Positions 52,276 to 60,547 of a stretch of DNA of 64,000 bases are shown here, in pieces. The notes beneath the pieces were generated by a model. That model was not told where the DNA came from. It did no database searches and was given only the letters and a program-made list of their open reading frames with translations. The stretch spans positions 1 through 64,000 of the forward strand of contig NZ_JABMKZ010000005.1 in the NCBI RefSeq assembly GCF_013204855.1. Reading direction: 5' to 3'. Position 1 is the first letter of the stretch. Every line of letters starts with the position of its first letter. The position numbers and the translations under genes were made by a program. This stretch comes from Paenibacillus alba (lineage in GTDB: Bacteria > Bacillota > Bacilli > Paenibacillales > NBRC-103111).

Positions 52276-53115
52276 ATGACGGCATGGCGATTTATACATA
52301 CAGGAGATCGTTCTCCTGCTGAAAATATGGCTTTGGATGAAGCAATACTGACTGCGCATAGTGAGGGCAAGGTGCCCCCTACGGTACGTTTCTATGGATG
52401 GAACCCGGCAACGCTTTCGATTGGTTATTTTCAAAAGGCGGCAGAAGTAGATCAAGAAGCAGTAGCCAAAGAGGGGATTGGCTTCGTCAGACGTCCAACC
52501 GGAGGCAGAGCGGTACTGCACGACAAAGAACTGACGTACAGCATCATTGTTGCAGAGGATTATCCGGGAATTCCCCGGAATGTGACAGAAGCTTATCGTG
52601 TGCTGAGCGAGGGGCTTTTGCAAGGATTTCGTGCGCTTGGCCTTGGCGCTGAGATGGTGCAGTTGGCCAGTGATGAAGAGAAGGAGAAATATGCTTCGGC
52701 AGGATCAGCCGCATGCTTCGATTCCCCTTCTTGGTATGAGCTGGTCGTTGAAGGGCGCAAAGTAGCTGGGAGCGCGCAGGTGAGGCAGAAAAATGTCGTG
52801 CTCCAGCACGGCTCCATCCTACTGGATATGGACACGGACCAACTATTCCGCATGCTGCGATTCTCCAATGACAAAGTAGCAGATCGCATGAAACAAAGCT
52901 TTCTCAAGAAAGCTGTTGCCATCAATGATTTGCTTCAAGCTGGGGGAAAAGAGCCGGTAACGTTGCCTCAGGTGGAAGCAGCTTTTTGTCGTGAAATAGC
53001 GCTAGGATTGGGCGTAGAGCTTGTCGAGTCGACGTTGACACCTTACGAACTGGAGCTAAGTGATCAATTGGTTCGTGAGAAATACGGCACAGAGGAATGG
53101 AATTTGCGTAGATAA
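52276..53115 (+). CDS. lipM: octanoyl-[ACP]:protein N-octanoyltransferase LipM
   Basis: 279 residues of the biotin/lipoate ligase fold. Family landmarks: GDRSPAENMALDEAIL, WNPATLSIGYFQ, VRRPTGGRAVLHDKELTYS (acyl-binding loop), AACFDSPSWYELVVEGRKVAG with the catalytic Cys147 and Lys162, and QHGSILLD. LipM transfers octanoate from ACP to GcvH as the first step of lipoate synthesis in Firmicutes. The yqhG/yqhH neighbourhood is the same as in Bacillus, supporting LipM over LplJ. AAAGGGTGA lies about 9 bases before the ATG. Confidence 0.88.
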   Translation: MTAWRFIHTGDRSPAENMALDEAILTAHSEGKVPPTVRFYGWNPATLSIGYFQKAAEVDQEAVAKEGIGFVRRPTGGRAVLHDKELTYSIIVAEDYPGIPRNVTEAYRVLSEGLLQGFRALGLGAEMVQLASDEEKEKYASAGSAACFDSPSWYELVVEGRKVAGSAQVRQKNVVLQHGSILLDMDTDQLFRMLRFSNDKVADRMKQSFLKKAVAINDLLQAGGKEPVTLPQVEAAFCREIALGLGVELVESTLTPYELELSDQLVREKYGTEEWNLRR

Positions 53116-53119
53116 CGAG

Positions 53120-53167
53120 AAAAAGAACCTTAGAATCCACAATTGTGGTTTCCAAGGTTCTTTTTTG
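53120..53167. terminator. bidirectional terminator
   Basis: AAAAAGAACCTT and AAGGTTCTTTTTT, with an inner CCAC/GTGG stem around AATT, between convergent lipM and dat. Confidence 0.88.
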
Positions 53168-53181
53168 TGAAAGAGAAGGGT

Positions 53182-54009
53182 TTAGGCAAACGTGCGCTCG
53201 AATTCACGCTGCAAAGTTTGCGTAAGTGGACCGGGCGATCCGTTAGCAATTGGTTTTCCATCGATCTGAAGGATGGGTGTTATCTCCACAGTTGTTCCTG
53301 TGATAAAAGCTTCGTCAGCCAAGAGCAGCTGTTCCGTTGTAAAAGCTTGCTCTTTGACGTTAATTTTGAGCGAATGAGCTAATCTTAATACAACTGCTCG
53401 TGTGATGCCATGCAAAATCAAATGGTTGGCAGGATGCGTGTAAAGCACATTGTCCTTAATCATCATGATGTTCGAGGCACTGCATTCGGTTACGATTCCG
53501 TCTCGATGTAGAACGACTTCTTGTACACCATGATCGAGTGCGGCTTGCTTAGCCATCGTATTAGGCAGTAGATTCAATGTTTTGAGATCACATCGGAGCC
53601 AGCGAATATCCGCAAGCGTGATTGCCTGAATGCCTTGCTGCATGGCAGAGACAGGTCTTGGGACTGTTGTGCAGTAGGCCAAGAGAACCGGCTCAGCATG
53701 TGTTGGAAACGGATGTGCGCGAGGCGCCTCGCCACGGGTGATTTGTACATAAACCGTACCTTCGACAAGTGCGTTTTTGTGTACAAGCTCAGTCAGGATT
53801 TCACCGATCTTGTCGCTCGTATAAGGCAGCTCAAGGCGAACCTCTGATGCTGATCTTTGCAGTCTTTGCATGTGGGCTTCTTGCTCGTAAAGAGTTCCCT
53901 GATAAACTCGGAATACCTCGTAAATACCGTCTCCGAAATAGTAGCCACGATCATCCGGCGAGATCTGTATGTCATTCTTGGGCAAGAACTGATTTTTATA
54001 AAAATACAT
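53182..54009 (-). CDS. dat: D-amino-acid aminotransferase
   Basis: 275 residues of the class IV aminotransferase fold. YYFGDGIYEVFR near the start, the PLP lysine Lys143 in CDLKTLNLLPN, Glu175 in VTECSASN and the late TGTTVEITPI match bacterial D-amino-acid aminotransferases rather than branched-chain ones. The enzyme interconverts D-alanine and D-glutamate for peptidoglycan and possibly spore functions. AAGGAGATGATGAC precedes the ATG. It is a single gene. Confidence 0.87.
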   Translation of the reverse strand: MYFYKNQFLPKNDIQISPDDRGYYFGDGIYEVFRVYQGTLYEQEAHMQRLQRSASEVRLELPYTSDKIGEILTELVHKNALVEGTVYVQITRGEAPRAHPFPTHAEPVLLAYCTTVPRPVSAMQQGIQAITLADIRWLRCDLKTLNLLPNTMAKQAALDHGVQEVVLHRDGIVTECSASNIMMIKDNVLYTHPANHLILHGITRAVVLRLAHSLKINVKEQAFTTEQLLLADEAFITGTTVEITPILQIDGKPIANGSPGPLTQTLQREFERTFA

Positions 54010-54255
54010 GTCATCATCTCCTTAAAATAAAAAGGAACAAATGTTCTAATAAATCCAACATTGTGGTATCCTATCTATAGGTTAGCAGAGGAATTCCTCA
54101 TCGTCAAAATGTGCGGCACCGAAAACTGGATTCATAGAATCAAACCAGTTATTTGCTAGGTATTCATGTGAAATAAAGAGCATTTCCAAGCAACAATCAG
54201 ATAATTAGATAAGGGCTTGTATTTAGCGAGGAATTTGCTTGATTAGCTGTTAGAT

Positions 54256-54304
54256 GATCAATATATAGTGTTGTATAATGGTTATATGACACCATATGTT
54301 GTGA
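54256..54304 (+). promoter_or_regulatory. NrdR boxes flanking the nrdJ promoter
   Basis: Box 1 has the core CAATATATAGTGT (54259-54271) and box 2 reads ACACCATATGTTGTG (54289-54303). Both fit the NrdR consensus aCaCwATATwGTgT with few changes, and their cores are 33 bp apart (about three helical turns). A perfect TATAAT (54274-54279) lies between them. No cobalamin riboswitch elements were seen in 54010-54378, which holds nothing else. Confidence 0.7.
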
Positions 54305-54378
54305 TTTTACATAAACTTCTTAGTGGAACCATCATTTTAATCGCGGTTGAATTTGTAGCTTATTAGGAGGTAGTCGTA

Positions 54379-56937
54379 ATGGGGATTGCAAAGTCAATTA
54401 ACAAGCTGGATGGGTTAAGTGAGAAAATATTTTTGGACCGTTATGCACTGAAAAATGCGGATACGAGCCTTGCCAAAGTGGGAGATACCGTTCTCGTACT
54501 GACGAAGGATGATCCTAAGTTCCCCGCCAAAGAAGTGGGGGAAATCATCAGCCGAGAAGGAAACATCGTGAAAGTGAAGACTCGCAGTGGCGAAACCGTA
54601 GCCTCATCAGTCGAGAAGCTTACGCTCAATATAGAAAAAACACCGGAAGAAATGTGGGACCGTTTGGCAGGGGCGATGGCTTCGGTGGAGGGTACGCCTG
54701 AGAAACGTGCAGAATGGTCTGATAAATTCAGATATATTTTAGATGATTGGAAGCTTGTGCCTGGAGGGCGGATTGCTGCTGGTGCAGATGCCAGTGATGA
54801 ATTGACGCTCTTTAACTGTTATGTCATTCCTTCTCCTCACGATAGTCGTGGGGGCATTATGAGTACATTGACGGAAATGACAGAAATTATGTCGCGCGGC
54901 GGTGGCGTAGGCATCAATTTGTCCTCGCTGCGACCACGGCGTTCTGTGGTGAAGGGGGTTAATGGTTCTTCCAGCGGAGCGGTGTCATGGGGCGGGCTTT
55001 TCAGCTATACCACCGGTTTAATTGAACAAGGCGGGAGCCGTAGAGGCGCTTTAATGCTGATGATCAATGACTGGCATCCGGATCTTGAAGATTTCATTAC
55101 CGTGAAATCCACAATGGGCCAAATTACGAACGCGAATTTATCCGTTTGCGTCAGCAATGGCTTTATGAAAGCCGTGAAGGAGGACCTGGATTGGGAGCTG
55201 GTCTTCCCGGATACAACAGACCCTGATTATAACGACAAATGGGACGGCAACTTAGATGCATGGAAAAAGCTAGGCAAAACCGTTAAGCCTTATCGGACTG
55301 TCAAAGCACGTGAAGTCTGGCACACGATCATGGAGTCAGCTTGGAAATCGGCTGAACCCGGTGTGGTCTTCTTGGAATACTACAACCAGATGTCCAATAG
55401 CTGGTATTTTAACCCTATCATTTGCACGAATCCATGTGGGGAGCAGGGCCTGCCGGCGTGGGGCGTTTGCAACTTATCTGCGATAAATCTTTCGAAGTTT
55501 TATGATGAGCAGAAGCATGATGTGGACTGGGCGGATTTGGCCACAGTTGTTCGTTATTCGACGCGTTTTCTTGATAACGTGATTGACAAGACGCCCTACC
55601 ATTTCGAAGAAAATCGGGTAAATCAACAAAGTGAACGCCGCGTAGGTCTTGGCTCTATGGGACTTGCTGAGCTTATGATTAAATTGAAAATCCGTTACGG
55701 CAGCCCGGAATCACTCGTATTTCTTGATAACATATACAGCTTCATGGCCAAAGAAGCCTACCTGGCCTCAGCGGAAATTGCCGGTGAAAAAGGGTCTTTC
55801 GAAGCTTTTATAGCGGATAAATTCCTGGAAAGCGGCTTTATGAAAAACATGACCAAAGTATTTCCTGAGGTTGGCGAAGCCATTAAGATACAGGGGATGC
55901 GCAACGTTACCGTGATCACTCAAGCACCTACCGGCAGTACCGGAACGATGGTGGGGACATCGACGGGAATTGAACCTTATTTTGCCTTTGAATATTATCG
56001 CCAAAGCAGGCTCGGCTTCGACAAGCAATATGTGCCGATTGCCCAGCAATGGAAAGATGCGCATCCGGATCAAGAGCTGCCTGATTATTTCGTCACAGCG
56101 ATGTCTCTGAGTGCCGAAGACCACATTCGCGCGCAAGCTGCCATTCAAGCTTGGGTGGATAGCTCCATCTCCAAAACCGCGAACTGTCCGGCTGATTTCA
56201 CAGTGGAAGATACCAAACGTCTATATGAATTGGCCTTTGATCTTGGTTGCAAGGGTGTAACGATCTATCGGGATGGCAGCCGTGATGTGCAGGTTTTGAG
56301 CACAAGTTCGGATACAAAGGATGGAAAGAACGAAGAGAAGTCGGAGAAAAATGAGAAATGCGAAGAGGAAAGTGACAAGCAATACAAGCGCCGACCGCAA
56401 ATCTTGCGTGGGGCTACGTATAAAGTCAACACCCCGTTCGGTATGGCGTATATTACCATTAATGATATGAACGGTGCGCCGAGCGAGATTTTCCTCAACG
56501 TAGGCAAAGCAGGCTCCGATGTGTTCGCCATGTCCGAAGCACTGGGGCGCGTGTGCTCGCTGTTCCTGCGTTATGGCGACCACGGCGACAAAGTCAAGCT
56601 GCTCGTGAAGCACTTGAAAGGCATTGGCGGCTCCGGCGCCATTGGCTTCGGCACGAATCGCGTCGAGTCGATCGCCGACGCCGTTGCCAAAGCACTCGAG
56701 CAGCACGACGAAGTGATGAACGAGCAGGATGACGCGCGGAACTACGTGACCGCGACAAGCGAGGTGCTGGATGCGCCAGCTCCAGCACCTGCGGCAGCGC
56801 AGACGGGCTCGAGTCCGAGCGCCCACGCGTCCAGCGTGGCGTCGAAGGACTTGTGCACGGCGTGCGGATCGGCTTCGCTGGTGAACAGCGAAGGGTGTAA
56901 GAATTGCATCAACTGTGGGTATAGCAGGTGTAATTAG
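54379..56937 (+). CDS. nrdJ: class II (adenosylcobalamin-dependent) ribonucleotide reductase
   Basis: 852 residues. It reduces ribonucleotides to deoxyribonucleotides using AdoCbl. Residues 30-95 form a small KOW-like beta insert (VGDTVLVLTKDDPKF). The catalytic barrel has LFNCYVIPSP, the loop NPCGEQGLP and PTGSTGTMVGTSTGIEP. After a Lys/Glu-rich linker (about residues 635-660) comes a TSCPD domain (ILRGATYKVNTPFGMAYITI) and, after an Ala/Pro-rich linker, a cysteine tail CTACGSASLVNSEGC...CGYSRC for zinc or redox shuttling. AGGAGGT lies 8 bases before the ATG. The C-terminal DNA is GC-rich. NrdR boxes lie upstream. Confidence 0.93.
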   Translation: MGIAKSINKLDGLSEKIFLDRYALKNADTSLAKVGDTVLVLTKDDPKFPAKEVGEIISREGNIVKVKTRSGETVASSVEKLTLNIEKTPEEMWDRLAGAMASVEGTPEKRAEWSDKFRYILDDWKLVPGGRIAAGADASDELTLFNCYVIPSPHDSRGGIMSTLTEMTEIMSRGGGVGINLSSLRPRRSVVKGVNGSSSGAVSWGGLFSYTTGLIEQGGSRRGALMLMINDWHPDLEDFITVKSTMGQITNANLSVCVSNGFMKAVKEDLDWELVFPDTTDPDYNDKWDGNLDAWKKLGKTVKPYRTVKAREVWHTIMESAWKSAEPGVVFLEYYNQMSNSWYFNPIICTNPCGEQGLPAWGVCNLSAINLSKFYDEQKHDVDWADLATVVRYSTRFLDNVIDKTPYHFEENRVNQQSERRVGLGSMGLAELMIKLKIRYGSPESLVFLDNIYSFMAKEAYLASAEIAGEKGSFEAFIADKFLESGFMKNMTKVFPEVGEAIKIQGMRNVTVITQAPTGSTGTMVGTSTGIEPYFAFEYYRQSRLGFDKQYVPIAQQWKDAHPDQELPDYFVTAMSLSAEDHIRAQAAIQAWVDSSISKTANCPADFTVEDTKRLYELAFDLGCKGVTIYRDGSRDVQVLSTSSDTKDGKNEEKSEKNEKCEEESDKQYKRRPQILRGATYKVNTPFGMAYITINDMNGAPSEIFLNVGKAGSDVFAMSEALGRVCSLFLRYGDHGDKVKLLVKHLKGIGGSGAIGFGTNRVESIADAVAKALEQHDEVMNEQDDARNYVTATSEVLDAPAPAPAAAQTGSSPSAHASSVASKDLCTACGSASLVNSEGCKNCINCGYSRCN

Positions 56938-56941
56938 GTTG

Positions 56942-56970
56942 AGGGGGGCCTTGTTGTGGGGCCCTTTATT
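56942..56970 (+). terminator. probable terminator after nrdJ
   Basis: GGGCC and GGCCC (with GGG:TTT wobble extension) pair around a 9-base loop, leading into the T-rich ATTTT array. Confidence 0.5.
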
Positions 56971-57007
56971 TTATTTTATTTTATTTTATTTTATTTTATT
57001 TTATTTT
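56968..57007. repeat. (ATTTT)8 microsatellite
   Basis: Eight perfect pentanucleotide units directly behind the nrdJ hairpin; non-coding. Confidence 0.95.
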
Positions 57008-57073
57008 GAAATTCCGTAATTCTGTGAATTTCTCATTAAATCAAAAAAAATGATTTATTTCATCCCTTTAGGC

Positions 57074-57205
57074 TTACTGTATCACATTTATTATTTTGTT
57101 TGGTAAACCATTATTTTCACCTGGATAACCTAATGAAGCATTAATAAACCTACAATCATAGTTCATATAATCCATTCTTTTATGCACATGTCCAAAGCAC
57201 CTATT
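57074..57205 (-). pseudogene. C-terminal remnant of a metallophosphoesterase
   Basis: A 44-codon frame without a start (TAA at 57206-57208 just before it) reads CFGHVHKRMDYMNYDCRFIN then ASLGYPGENNGLPNKIINVI and a stop. GHVHKRMD is the final metal-binding motif of calcineurin-like phosphoesterases, and INASLGYPGEN is typical of their last strand. The rest of the gene is missing at the border with the GC-rich segment to its right. No other gene is visible in 57008-57316. Confidence 0.65.
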
Positions 57206-57316
57206 TTACATAGTGATGAGAAAATAATGTTATCGAGGATTGTCTGCCATATCGACAAAAAGAGCAAGTCCAGAGAACGACTAGCCGGCGATTGTCGTCG
57301 TTCGCTCTCCAAAGCA

Positions 57317-58297
57317 CTATCGCCCAGTAGATGGTTCCTCATAGCTTTGCAAGCCGGCGTCGCGCAAAGTTCTTCCGACATAGCCCAACTCTCGACGTGC
57401 AGCGGCATCGTTGACTGTGAACTCACGCCCGATCATGCGTATCATCGAGCGTGAGATCGGCGGATCGCCGTCTTTCCGCGTGACGGCCCAGATAGTGTCG
57501 AGCAGCCTGCCAATGGCAGAGGCAAGCCAGTAGGGCATCGAACGCAGCTTATCGATGGACAGGCCCTGCAAGTTCGCGAGCGAGGAGACGAACTCACGGA
57601 AAGTCTGCCCTTCCTGGTCTTTGATGAAGAAGGCATGACCGCCTTCTCCGCGTTCAAGAGCACATTGTATGGCTTCGACCACATTGTCCACGTGGCAGGT
57701 TGCAAAAGCGTAGTCGCCGCGGTCGATGAAGGCGAACTGTCCAGATCTGACTGCTTCGGGAAGCGCTCGACTAAACGGATCACCAGGCCCCCAGATAGCC
57801 GGTGGGCGGAGCGCGATGGTGCGAAAGCCGGGTTTGTTGGCTGCCAGAACCAATGGCTCGGCCCGTGCCTTGCTTGTCAGGTAGGCGGAGAAGTGGTTCG
57901 GGAAAGTTGGCGCGCTTTCATCGGCGTCGCGGATGGGCGTACCGCCATTATCCATGAGGATCCCTGCCGCGCTGATGTAGACGAATGTCTTCGCACCGGC
58001 GGACTCAGCTGCCTTCAACAAGGCTACGGTGCCATCGACGTTGGTACGGAAGAAGGGTTCGCGAGGCCCTGAGAAGCGGAACAGGGCGGCCGCATGCACA
58101 ACCGCATCAATCACCGGCAATATGAGTGGCGTGTTGCTTTCGAGATCGGCATCGACTGGCGTCGCACCCATGGACTTGAGTTTGGCGTGAGATGATGTGG
58201 AGCGTGTGAGAGCGAAAATCTCGTGACCGTCCTCCACGAGCTTCGGGATCAGGCGGCCGCCGAGCAGACCGGAGCCTCCCGTGACGAGAATTTTCAT
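57317..58297 (-). CDS. NAD(P)-dependent epimerase/dehydratase (extended SDR)
   Basis: 326 residues. The cofactor motif GGSGLLGG is at the N-terminus, VVHAAALF follows, and the catalytic pair is seen in SAYLTSKARAE (Tyr-x3-Lys). Later come LRPPAIWGPGDP and FATCHVDNVVEAI, as in 3-beta-hydroxysteroid-dehydrogenase-like SDRs. The substrate is unknown. It follows the TetR gene by 14 bases in the same direction. The DNA is about 60% GC, and codon use (CGC, GGC, CTC) differs from neighbouring genes, suggesting transfer from a high-GC donor, perhaps a proteobacterium. Confidence 0.85.
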   Translation of the reverse strand: MKILVTGGSGLLGGRLIPKLVEDGHEIFALTRSTSSHAKLKSMGATPVDADLESNTPLILPVIDAVVHAAALFRFSGPREPFFRTNVDGTVALLKAAESAGAKTFVYISAAGILMDNGGTPIRDADESAPTFPNHFSAYLTSKARAEPLVLAANKPGFRTIALRPPAIWGPGDPFSRALPEAVRSGQFAFIDRGDYAFATCHVDNVVEAIQCALERGEGGHAFFIKDQEGQTFREFVSSLANLQGLSIDKLRSMPYWLASAIGRLLDTIWAVTRKDGDPPISRSMIRMIGREFTVNDAAARRELGYVGRTLRDAGLQSYEEPSTGR

Positions 58298-58311
58298 TGT
58301 TTTCGTCCTTT

Positions 58312-58869
58312 CTATTCGGGATTTAGGATGGACCGTATGGCGCCCTCGCGGATTTGCTCCAGGACCTCAGAAGTGGGTGGCACCACCTTGCGTAGCCGAG
58401 CTGTGACGTAAAGTAGGGATGCAGCATTCGCAGACGCCCACATGAGATCGGCAGCCACTTCCACCGTTGGCCTGAGTCGGCCCTCAGCGGCGATGGCCGC
58501 GATGCGTTGGATCAGGAGCGCAAAGGCCTGCTCGGCGGCGGGAATATCAGCGTCGTCGAGAACGCGGCTCATCATCACCGCGTAGAGCCGTGGGCGAGCC
58601 GCCGCGAAGCGCACGTAATCGTCCCAGCCCTCGCGCAGCGCCATCACCGGATCGGAGGATTGGGTGGCAGTTCTTTTGCTTTCGAGAAACTGTGCAAATG
58701 CTTCCGTAATGGCGGCGCTCAGAAGCCCGTCGGCGCTGCCGAAGTGATGGTACAGCGTTGGTGCGGTCACCTTCGCAATTGCGCAGACGGAGCGTGTCGA
58801 GAACTGTGCCTCGCCCTCTTCCTCGAGAACTTGTAAAGCCGCATTGAGCAGAGTGTCGTGTGTATTCAT
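58312..58869 (-). CDS. TetR-family repressor of the SDR gene
   Basis: 185 residues with the HTH FSTRSVCAIAKVTAPTLYHHFG at about 24-45 and a variable ligand-binding C-terminus (VMALREGWDDYVRFAAARPR). It is GC-rich like the SDR gene behind it and is presumably co-transcribed. A perfect 11-bp inverted repeat ends 3 bases upstream of the ATG, with a third half-site further on, so autorepression is very likely. No Shine-Dalgarno precedes the ATG, suggesting a leaderless or poorly adapted message in this host. Confidence 0.87.
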   Translation of the reverse strand: MNTHDTLLNAALQVLEEEGEAQFSTRSVCAIAKVTAPTLYHHFGSADGLLSAAITEAFAQFLESKRTATQSSDPVMALREGWDDYVRFAAARPRLYAVMMSRVLDDADIPAAEQAFALLIQRIAAIAAEGRLRPTVEVAADLMWASANAASLLYVTARLRKVVPPTSEVLEQIREGAIRSILNPE

Positions 58870-58872
58870 GTG

Positions 58873-58922
58873 ACCAATATAGCACAGCTATATTGGTATG
58901 TCTATAGCGATGCTATATTGGT
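58873..58922. promoter_or_regulatory. TetR operator with three identical half-sites
   Basis: ACCAATATAGC (58873-58883) and GCTATATTGGT (58887-58897) form a perfect palindrome with a 3-base centre. GCTATATTGGT recurs at 58912-58922, 25 bp on, with a weaker CTATAG in between. Confidence 0.8.
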
Positions 58923-59194
58923 GCCGATACCCTCCTGACATACGATAAAACCCCAGTTCCCGACGTGACTGCATCCGTTTCCCGCACGGACGCTGAAAAT
59001 TCCTCTGGATTCAGATGGTTATGGCAAACATAGAGTGCTCATTTTTGCCGAGAGCTCCCGCCATCAAAGTCTTGCACAGTATGGCATGCCGAAGGTGGTT
59101 GGCCCGTAGAAGCGGCGTTCTCTATGCGGCATGCTGGTGGCTGACATCTTCCGGCAGCCGCCTATACCGGGAATGGATTCGATAATCTGATACT
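58923..59194. other. gene-free mosaic stretch
   Basis: About 270 bp of mixed base composition. A plus-strand frame without a start reads LKIPLDSDGYGKHRVLIFAE and ends YGMPKVVGP, which looks like a gene scrap, but I recognise no family. No terminator, promoter or insertion-sequence end was found. Confidence 0.3.
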
Positions 59195-59344
59195 CTATTC
59201 TTCGTATTCCTTTAAGAAGTTCACTTCGAACCACTGCCTAAATTGATCCGGAACCCTCTTCAATAGATCGATACCATCTTTGTTATCTAAATAATCTAAT
59301 GCCTTTTGTGTGTTTCCTTGAAGGAAAAGGTCTTTAAGCAGCAT
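59195..59344 (-). CDS. possible small protein overlapping the TetR 3' end
   Basis: 49 codons from the ATG at 59344, overlapping the last 49 bases of the TetR gene in another frame: MLLKDLFLQGNTQKALDYLD, then RVPDQFRQWFEVNFLKEYEE. Composition is protein-like but the ribosome binding site is poor. It may be the remnant of a longer gene whose start was replaced by the TetR gene. Confidence 0.35.
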   Translation of the reverse strand: MLLKDLFLQGNTQKALDYLDNKDGIDLLKRVPDQFRQWFEVNFLKEYEE

Positions 59345-59922
59345 TGCTGCAAATAGGACGAGAAGATTGAAATATTCATTAGCATGTGCTTGTTATCCCC
59401 ATCCAATTTGCTGAGCAAAATGCCTCCTTCCAACAAGGAAAATGCAAATGAAGCAAGCGCATCCGAATCCAGATCTCCCTTAAACTCCCCAGCTTTAATC
59501 CCGTCACGAATAATACTTTTCATTATATCCAAGAAGGTATGCAGCCCCTGCCTTGCCCGGTCACGAAGCTCCGAATGAGTATCGTCACTTTCTACAGCTG
59601 TATTCTGCATGGGACATCCGCCAATAAATGGTGGATCGTTGACGACATCTTCATAGACACGAAAGAAAGCAATTAGCTTTCCTGACGCAGACTGCTCTTG
59701 ATCGACCGCCTCAGCAAATTTTCTGCCGACCAAACTGGCAGCATAATTGTAGGCTTCAAGCGCTATCTCGTCTTTACTGGCAAAATGTCGATAGATGCCC
59801 CCTTTCTTAATTCCGCTGTCGGCAATAATATCATTTAGCGATGTACCGGCATATCCTCTCTGGTTAAAAATTTCAGCTGATTTCATAATGATATGTTCCC
59901 GTGTTCTGTCCCCTTTTTTCAT
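59296..59922 (-). CDS. TetR-family regulator
   Basis: 208 residues. The HTH is RGYAGTSLNDIIADSGIKKG then GIYRHFASKDEI; the C-terminal domain has the FFRVYEDVVNDPPFIGGCPM and NTAVESDD stretch of the TetR_C group found in quinone or electrophile-sensing relatives (a GCPM-type cysteine is often conserved). GGAGGAGCTC precedes the ATG. Its base composition is like the host, unlike the TetR-SDR pair to its left. A strong palindrome lies about 95 bp upstream on the side of the GAPDH remnant, so it probably regulates that divergent transcript. Confidence 0.87.
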   Translation of the reverse strand: MKKGDRTREHIIMKSAEIFNQRGYAGTSLNDIIADSGIKKGGIYRHFASKDEIALEAYNYAASLVGRKFAEAVDQEQSASGKLIAFFRVYEDVVNDPPFIGGCPMQNTAVESDDTHSELRDRARQGLHTFLDIMKSIIRDGIKAGEFKGDLDSDALASFAFSLLEGGILLSKLDGDNKHMLMNISIFSSYLQQCCLKTFSFKETHKRH

Positions 59923-59986
59923 GAGCTCCTCCGTATGAACCTTATTCTAATCATTTATTATAAACAAATTAGACAATTTTCCGACC

Positions 59987-60038
59987 TTGCCATTCACAAG
60001 AATTATGCTAATATAAAAGATACCATTCGGTACCTTTT
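59987..60038 (+). promoter_or_regulatory. promoter with adjacent TetR-type palindrome
   Basis: TTGCCA (59987-59992), 16 bp, TAATAT (60009-60014), followed at once by AAAAGATACC-ATTC-GGTACCTTTT (60015-60038), an inverted repeat with one mismatch over the start site. It drives rightward transcription into the GAPDH remnant and possibly cydA. Confidence 0.6.
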
Positions 60039-60143
60039 ATTATAAAACAAGACGGTCCAGAATGAAATAGCGCCGAGCTATTTTGATTTCATGAGAGGTA
60101 TTCGCCTCTTTGGAATAAATAAAACTTATAGGAGGACTTGAGA

Positions 60144-60449
60144 GTGACTGTAAAAGTACGCATTAACGGCTTTGGACGGATCGGACGACTCGCTTTTTGC
60201 CGAATACAAGATGTGGAAGGCGTCGAGGTTGTAGCAATTAACGACCTTACGAACGCTAAAATGTTGGCTCATCTGCTCAAATATGATACAACGCAAGGCA
60301 CTTTTCACGGTGACATTGAAGTCCATGACGGAACCTTCAAAGTAAACGGGAAAGAGGTTAAGGTTCTGGCTACGCGGAATCCTGAAAGGTATCACATTTG
60401 GTTCGCTCTTCGACGCCACGCAGACAGTGCCCAATTGATCCTTTCTTGA
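60144..60449 (+). pseudogene. truncated glyceraldehyde-3-phosphate dehydrogenase
   Basis: Starting at GTG after AGGAGG, the frame encodes the first 75-80 residues of [19 protein letters not shown] (NAD-binding), [20 protein letters not shown] and [20 protein letters not shown]. After ATRNPE the sequence no longer matches and stops after about 20 unrelated residues ([18 protein letters not shown]). The catalytic cysteine domain is absent, so it is not an active enzyme. A fragment with good start signals behind a regulated promoter suggests a recent deletion that joined this promoter to cydA about 100 bp downstream. Confidence 0.8.
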
Positions 60450-60547
60450 ACGAATAGTGGAGAAGATGTGACCGCGATTGAACTGCTGAAGGACAGAGAT
60501 ATAATCAACTCAAATTACAAATCGCTTTGGAAGGGAGGCAGTAAGGA

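Noticed and set aside
54010..54378. Cobalamin riboswitch upstream of nrdJ
   Set aside because: No B12-box-like element or large structured leader was recognised; NrdR boxes explain the region better.
60093..60111. AGAGG-TATTCG-CCTCTTT hairpin as terminator before the GAPDH remnant
   Set aside because: Stem of only five pairs and short T-run; too weak to call.
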